Assembly (NCBI GenBank): GCA_942486035.1
Contig: CALNXK010000038.1
Location: forward strand, 2,238,001 to 2,302,000
Direction of reading: 5' to 3'
Length of the DNA stretch: 64,000 nucleotides
Source: Porites lobata
Taxonomy: Eukaryota; Cnidaria; Anthozoa; Scleractinia; Poritidae
Within the stretch, counting starts at the first letter, position 1, and each line of letters begins with the position of its first letter. The translations under genes and the position numbers were made by a program. Below are positions 57,956 through 64,000 of this stretch, one piece after another. Under the pieces are notes generated by a model. It did not search any database. It had not been told where the DNA came from and saw nothing but the letters and a program-made list of their open reading frames with translations.

Positions 57956-58520
57956 GGTACATTTCCATTTTCTGGATCCTAGTGGCAAGTCCCTGGTCTA
58001 AATTGTCCCAAACAACGTCGTAGTAGTCGAACACAGGCTGGATAAGAGATTTGTAAATAGTGTTTAGAACATCTAATGGTACAATAATCACTTGCCTGTT
58101 TTAGTGGATCGATTGACTTTTGAACAAAGTTTGTCGACATGCTCGTTCCATTTAAGATTTTCATCTAGGTGAATTCCTAAATATTTTGTTGCTTGGACTC
58201 GTTTAAAATGATTGTTGCCAATCTTAATTGGAAAGTCTCTTCCTAAGTTAGATAATTTGAAGGTAGTTGTTAAGAATATATACTCCGTTTTAGTGACATT
58301 TAAGCTTAACTTATTTGCAAGAAGCCAACCCCTAACGCGAGTTAGGTCATTATTTACCTTGGCATATTGTACAGCAGTGGATACAGAGGACGCATATATC
58401 GTGGTATCATCGGCATACATGTGTGCTTTGGTATGGAGAAGACATCCAGGGAGATCATTAATATATATTAAAAACAACAAAGGGCCTAAAATTGAACCCT
58501 ATGGAACTCCGAGGGCTCTG
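57590..58520 (-). pseudogene. CR1/L2-like retrotransposon fragment, degenerate
   Basis: From 58510 down, LFLIYINDLPGCLLHTKAHM, MYADDTTIYA and KYLGIHLDENLKWNEHVDKL match the copy at 41233-42066. Frames break near 58100, and the 3' tail (RGGMLWNSLPNDIK region) lies at 57955-57700, after an internal loss. Confidence 0.82.
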
Positions 58521-58646
58521 GAAATGTCACTGTTTTGAAATTCGAAAATCGTACTCGTATTCAATCTCGCACTCGTAGACAAATCTGAAGTCCCTAAATG
58601 ACATTTCATTTTTAACAAGTGGCACTGTCAAAGTTCGTCTAATCAT

Positions 58647-61600
58647 TTATCTCTTAGTCACTGTGACCCAGATCTCCTCTGCTGGTGCGGTCACCAGTCG
58701 ATGGACAGGTTTCACTTCCTGCCCTTCTACAAGATGAAACTTGAATCGTCTGATGAGAATGGACAGGAACACCAGTCCCTCGGCAATCGAGAATCGCCAT
58801 CCGGGACACTTTCGTTTCCCGGCAAAGCCAAATGGCTGGTAAGCAAGGCTTGGAAGCTGTTTGATATTTTCAGGGCTGAAACGATCAGGATCAAACCTAA
58901 AACGGGAATTTCAATTAGTTACAAAGCGCTAGCAAGTCAGAAGGCCATAAAGAGTATCAGAGAGCTTTAGACCCTGTTCGCAATTCAATTCGCGCAAAAC
59001 TCAAATATATGCCAAAAAATTTTGTCAGCAAAAAAATTTCGACAAATTTATAATGCACAATACAATTTGTTTTTAAAGTTTCATTTTAAGATCCCCCGAG
59101 TAGAAAGGCTTTCAAGATCAAGAACTTATCGTTGGGTTTTATTCTGCGTGAATTTTGCGCCCACTTTTCCAGTGCTGGAATTTTTTGGGTAATTGCCAAA
59201 CTCTAACCCTCATTAGAAAATTCAACAGCTCATAGCATAAGCATAATGAACCATACGATGTCCGTCTACGTAAACTCAATCTTTTAACTCTTGAGCAAAG
59301 ACGTTTCGTTGCTCATGTTACCTTCCTATTTAAGGCTTTCAATGGCCATTTAGATGTTGACTTTTCTCAATTCTTAGGTTTTTATAGCCAAGACGACCGT
59401 TACTTACTGAGACATTTTGATACTAAATCGTAAAAAAAAGAAATATGCTAGGACAAACATTCTTAAAAACAGTTACTTTTATAGGATTGTGGATGAATTG
59501 AACAGTTTGCCACTTGATGTCTGTTCGGCATGCAGTGTTGACAAGTTTAAAGCTAATGTTATTAAATTTGTAACAAATTGTAAATATTATTACTAACAGT
59601 TTTTTGTGAGTTTATTGTGATTTTTATAATTTTTGTGAGGTGATTTGTTTTTATACCGGGCCACGCAACTCTTTTACAAATTATCCTTATGGCTTTTTTC
59701 TATTATATTTATTTATTTACTTTTTCTATTTTGTAAATATGCGATTAAATTGCAATAAAAAGCAGTGTACTGTGATCTCCCCACATCAAAGTCATATGGG
59801 CCCCCTCCCCTACCACAGTCAGTCAGTACACAAATGATATGCCATGACGCTATTACCTCTTGGGTTCCGGCCACAAGTTAGGATCCTGAAGAACAACTCC
59901 AAATGGCAAAAGTATCGGAGTCTATAAAATAAATGAAAGAATGATAAAACGTCAAAACACCTGCCAGTACTAGGCAAGAGTTATAAATAGCAAATTATCC
60001 CTTACAACAAAACTACATGGTGAAATAAGGAAACGCTATGGAAAAAGTCCTGCAAAAAGATGTGTTTCTTCTCTAAAACAATGGGTACTAGTATAATGGG
60101 AAGGCTGTTAAGTGAATTTTGAAGGTCAGACAAACTGATAGGAGTCCTCTGTCATCCATCTTGTACGAATAAGGTTGCTCCAGAGGGGGAGGAAAGATTA
60201 AATCTACTTACCCTTCCATACTGCAAGTCTATCGCTTACTGTTTAAGTTATTACTTGAACTATGATCTTAAATACTGCACAGTCAGCAAGACACTACCCA
60301 GTTACAAAGTCACCTCCTGACTACAATTACTCAAGAACTCTCTTGCCATAAGTTTTTAACAATTGAATGACTTGGTCAATGGTGTAAGACTGATTTAAGT
60401 GACTTTCTCGGGTGAATTTTTTTTCCTTCAAAAGTGCCTGAATTTTGTGCATGACGGTGTTTTTTAATTAAGTAGTAAAACATTCCCCTGTATTTTTTTG
60501 GCTGGTTTGCCCCTTGTTTCTGAGAAAAACGAAGACAAAATATAAAAGCATGCACAATGAATGCAACAAAGCGGAACAAGAGCATTTCAGCCAAAAAAAG
60601 ATACAGGAGAATGTTTTTCTACTACACGTAAATTGGAAAGCACATGCAAAAATTCAGGCACTTTTGAATTGAAAAAAAATTTCACCCGAAAAAGTCACTT
60701 AGGTCAGTTCTTGCACCAAGCCATTCAATTGCATCCACCATCATAGGACCGTAATGTGTCAAGACAGGTAGCTAGTGCTGTGTCGCACCAAACTAAGCTG
60801 TCAGATATCAGATTTGGTGCACGTGACAGGGTATCAAGTCGTTCATGTGAGACCTTGTGACTAGTGAGAGCTACTAGCCGACTTAGTACATTTGCTTTCC
60901 TGGGATTATTGCTTTCTGTGTTGTCTCAAATTAGTGGTCAGGAACAATAACAATTATTACTTTCCATTCCTAGCCAGTGGACCAGTTTGAAGAGTGTACC
61001 AGGGAACAACACTGTACATACCTCTTTAGGAATAACAAATTCATCAACCTGAAGGTCATACTCATAAACTCGTGCACCCCATGGAGCCACTACTGCAGCA
61101 CGTAATGTCTCATCTATCACTTGACGAGTGTACCTGAATGGAAATGACACAAGTTCCAATAAGCCTTTAGAAAAATGATTCAAAATAAATAGAGATCCAC
61201 ATTTTTAATCAGAAAATATAATTAACAAATAAAGAAGTCTAAGCCGTGTATTACACTATGATAAAACACGATGGTCATTTGAGAACACGAGGGAAATGTA
61301 GAAAACACGAGCCGCAGGCGAGTGTTTTCTACATTTCTCGAGTGTTCTCAAATGACCATCGTGTTTTATCACAGTGTAATACTCGGCTTAGGCTTCTTCA
61401 TTTGCTTTAAAATATAGATTTTACGCGTGCAAAACAATAAAACACGCTTTTTCTATGTTTTATACTCTGATAAAACATAGGTTTTTGACCAATCAGAGCG
61501 TGCGCAGGGTCCTATCTATATTTTAATTATTAATAATAGAAACAATCAATGCTACATGACAAAGTAATGCTCAGTGTCTTTCAGTCGGTTGGGCTCATAA

Positions 61601-63372
61601 AACAGTTTCATTCATTATAGACTTTGTATTTGATAGAGATAATGAAGGCCATGATGATGGCATATGATGTTAATGTGGTGGACAGAGCAGGAGGAGGTGG
61701 AGTTCAATGATAATGATGATGATAATGATGATGGTGTAGACTCACGTGAGTTCTGAGACTACTTGTGGTTTGATGTCTTCTTCATCTCCCAAAACTTTGT
61801 CCAGTTCGTCAAAAACTTTCTCTTGAACCTCGGGATGTTTAGTCAGGAAGTACAAACACCAGGTCATCACTGAAAGAAATAAAAAAGATAATTTTAATTA
61901 ATAGATTGAACACAATTATAGTCAGCTCTTAAATTTTAACGTGCAAACCAACAGCTGGCCTTCAAGCCACATTCCAGCTCACACATTATTACAACATTTG
62001 CTGCCTGACTTCAACTAGATATTTCCTGATTGACTGTGACTCACATATTTGTTCTTCTGCTATGATTAAAAGACTGACCTGTTGGTAAAACCCAGCAATA
62101 CTGAGCAGGGCTGTCATTAAGGGCCGTAAAATGTAACACCTGTTATGGCTGAGTATGCTCGATAAGCCCATGATACTACAGTTGAAATTGCCTTCTGTTG
62201 ATACAATCCAACCACAAAGTAACAAGTTTGGTATGGGCATGAAGTTTAAGGATACATGGTACTAAAAACTTAATTAATGATAGCCCTGCTGAGGCATGCC
62301 AAAAACAAACTAAGTTGAAAAGTCTTAACCTGGAGTGAAATGAAAATAAAATTCCCTGTCACTGATTTGAACTTAAAACTAGAATAAACTCCCTGATTTG
62401 TTCCAAAGCTAGAAGTTTCAAAGTAAGGACTACTAAACTAATAAAGCAGCCACACAGTGTTTGCAAATATTCACTCACTGTTTCCAGTTGTATGGAATCC
62501 TCCAATAAGGAAAGATATGACATCATCACAAATCTATTCAAATACACAAAAAGCATTTTTTATTTACTGATATAGGCACAGGGAGCACAGAAGTCCCATT
62601 TGACCATATTTCCAGTTAAATTCACCGTACTACAGTAGCCTGAATCTATCTGCTGTTGATTTAAATCTGTATGTGATCAAACTGCTGACCAGGAGTCCAA
62701 CATCTATCCTAACAAAAAACTCATGAAGTAAACTAATGAATAGTGCATTTGATTGACCTTATTCCTGACTAGGAATATATTCTGGAATATTTAGAATAGA
62801 CATTCTGTTCTCAGAATGGTAAAAATGATTATTTGGTTAAATATGTAAATAACCCAAGCTGTGCATTTTTTAGTTATGCTTATAAAGCTCCGTCTTTGCT
62901 TATACACAAACAGTAGCAGTAGCAAATCTTTCATATTCTCTTGAACTTTAGAAGCATGGCTATTTGTGTAGAAAACTGGTTTCCTTTGCAACAAGACAAT
63001 GCACAGTGATGTCATTATTCTGAATTATTCCAAGTATTCTGCTTCTCATAGGAGAATGTACAGAGTACTTTCTAATATTTTGAAACTGGGATATTGGTAG
63101 TAGCTCAATTGAACAAACACTAACATCGTAGGATTACTTCAATCATTATCTTATTCTGTCTTCACATGGAATATAGACAATCCAATGCAACCTAACAGCT
63201 GAAGACGTCGGTTTAATAGGAAATTTATTCCTAGAAAAGTGATAGCAAACCTCCTCTTCATCCATGAAGTCGCAATCTAATATGGAATCTATGAACAGCT
63301 TTTCAGCTTTCTCATCATCCTGTTGCCTCCGCTTGATTATATCCTTAACAAGCCCATGAAGACCTGCTCTTG
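58647..63372 (-). CDS. Cytochrome P450, CYP20A1-like (3' six exons; 5' end outside window)
   Basis: Exons in transcript order: 63372-63251, 62533-62479, 61869-61746, 61133-61022, 59921-59857, 58895-58647 (stop 58649-58647). All have GT donors, AG acceptors and matching phases. They encode a charged helix region, the I-helix (FLIGGFHTTGN), K-helix ExxR in DETLRAA, the VDEFVIPKE beta segment, FGVVLQDPNLWPEPKRFDPDRF, and the haem loop FGFAGKRKCPGWRF with the Cys ligand. Sequence around ExxR and the haem loop resembles CYP20A1, an orphan P450 conserved in animals. A membrane anchor would be in the missing 5' exons. It looks intact in the visible part. A 1-kb intron holds a retrotransposon fragment. 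Confidence 0.9.
59249..59600 (+). pseudogene. Non-LTR retrotransposon ORF2 tail in a P450 intron
   Basis: Reads LRKLNLLTLEQRRFVAHVTF, then after one stop RTNILKNSYFYRIVDELNSL, the usual end of a CR1-like ORF2, antisense to the P450 gene. Degenerate. Confidence 0.65.
61240..61390. repeat. Long perfect-looking hairpin
   Basis: About 70 bp including GATAAAACACGATGGTCATT is repeated inverted around a short centre at about 61312, inside a P450 intron; probably a small palindromic MITE. A (GAT)n microsatellite follows at about 61695-61735. Confidence 0.75.
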
Positions 63373-64000
63373 CTAAAACAAAAAAATTAACCTTCTCTTT
63401 TGGGAAACTCAGTGAGCCTAAGTTCAGTCATACCAGAATTGGGAGAGGGAGCAAAGAAATCATTAGGTTGGGAGGGTGGGGCAAGCAAGTGTACACTTGC
63501 TACCAAACCAAATCCATAGATTCTGAAAAAGCCCACTGATTTTCACATTTGAGTTCATTTACATGTAATGAGTGATAACAAGCTAGTCAAGATCAAAGAA
63601 TAAACAAAGCTGAAAGATTTTAAAAGCTTTTGTGATATCAGTCAAGTGTTAAAGCCACCAAGTCTTTACCCTCTAAAAGAGGAAGTCTTCAGAGTAAAAT
63701 CAAAATCATTAACTAAAGCTTAAAGGCAGCAGTGTCACAAGGATTTTGCTGTTTTAGGTCAATTCTGTGCTAAAATCATTACTTTGGGGCTTTAATCCTT
63801 AATAAAATGCTTCTGTAAAGCTATGACAAAGATATCAACATGGAACATGGAACATGGCATCAAAACTCAAAAACATTTTTCAAGTTTCAATCCATTATCA
63901 TCATGCCATCCATAGCGACAGGCGACAGGAAACAGTTTCAGTACCTTCAAATAGTATTTAATAACAAAAGTAGCTCATTAGTTTTGGAATCCAATTGATA

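Noticed and set aside
58701..58970. 89-aa plus-strand ORF
   Set aside because: It is antisense to the haem-binding exon of the P450 gene.
1..64000. tRNA, rRNA and bacterial-type operons or riboswitches
   Set aside because: No convincing cloverleaf or rRNA sequence noticed, and spliced genes, polyadenylation signals and non-LTR elements show a eukaryotic genome.

Overview
The window is eukaryotic nuclear DNA, AT-rich and packed with retrotransposon fragments and MITEs. Two spliced host genes are readable: a secreted PAN-EGF-fibrinogen-like protein (+ strand, 46650-54544) and a cytochrome P450 of CYP20A1 type (- strand, 58647 to beyond 63372). Domain combination, compact introns and repeat types suggest an anthozoan cnidarian, most likely a coral; this is inference.

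The left half is a nest of mobile DNA. A host repeat (1-1035 continuing at 35734, second copy at about 55934-57955) was hit by an outer Polinton/Maverick (1036-35727, 328-bp terminal inverted repeats, 6-bp target duplication GATAAA). Copy 2 of the host repeat preserves the unoccupied site. The outer element keeps intact genes for adenain-type protease, double jelly-roll major capsid, chromodomain integrase, a KGTVP-family small protein, a C2H2 protein and a Bcl-2-like protein. It carries a truncated polB, a nonsense-broken packaging ATPase, a frameshifted penton gene and an interrupted pVI/pX-like gene. One of its genes (5106...30453) was hit twice: by a 2.2-kb element with about 0.5-kb inverted termini (5604-7833), and 108 bp further on by a second, inner Polinton (7942-30276, 197-bp TIRs, 6-bp TSD CGTAAT). 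All three gene pieces are still in register.

The inner element (22,335 bp) is visibly more GC-rich than its surroundings, has no break I could find, and carries a complete adintovirus-like gene set. This comprises protein-primed-type PolB, DDE integrase with chromodomain, penton, major capsid, adenain-like protease, packaging ATPase, parvovirus-type phospholipase A2, several Arg-rich core peptides including a pX/mu-like one, a GG-repeat polyprotein, a GRF zinc-finger protein, a SLOG/Rossmann-type protein and several unknowns. Most structural genes have their own TATAAAAR box about 30-45 nt before the ATG, often containing the stop codon of the gene upstream. A shared [Q/M]-x-G-G motif in many of its proteins looks like the processing site of the encoded protease. 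Together the genes describe a self-synthesising, integrating dsDNA virus: integrase and PolB for transposition and replication, ATPase, protease and capsid proteins for virions, PLA2 for entry, and unknown early genes on the opposite strand.

From 36 kb to the end lie host DNA, non-LTR retrotransposon 3' fragments (CR1/L2-like), TA-flanked MITEs and the two host genes.
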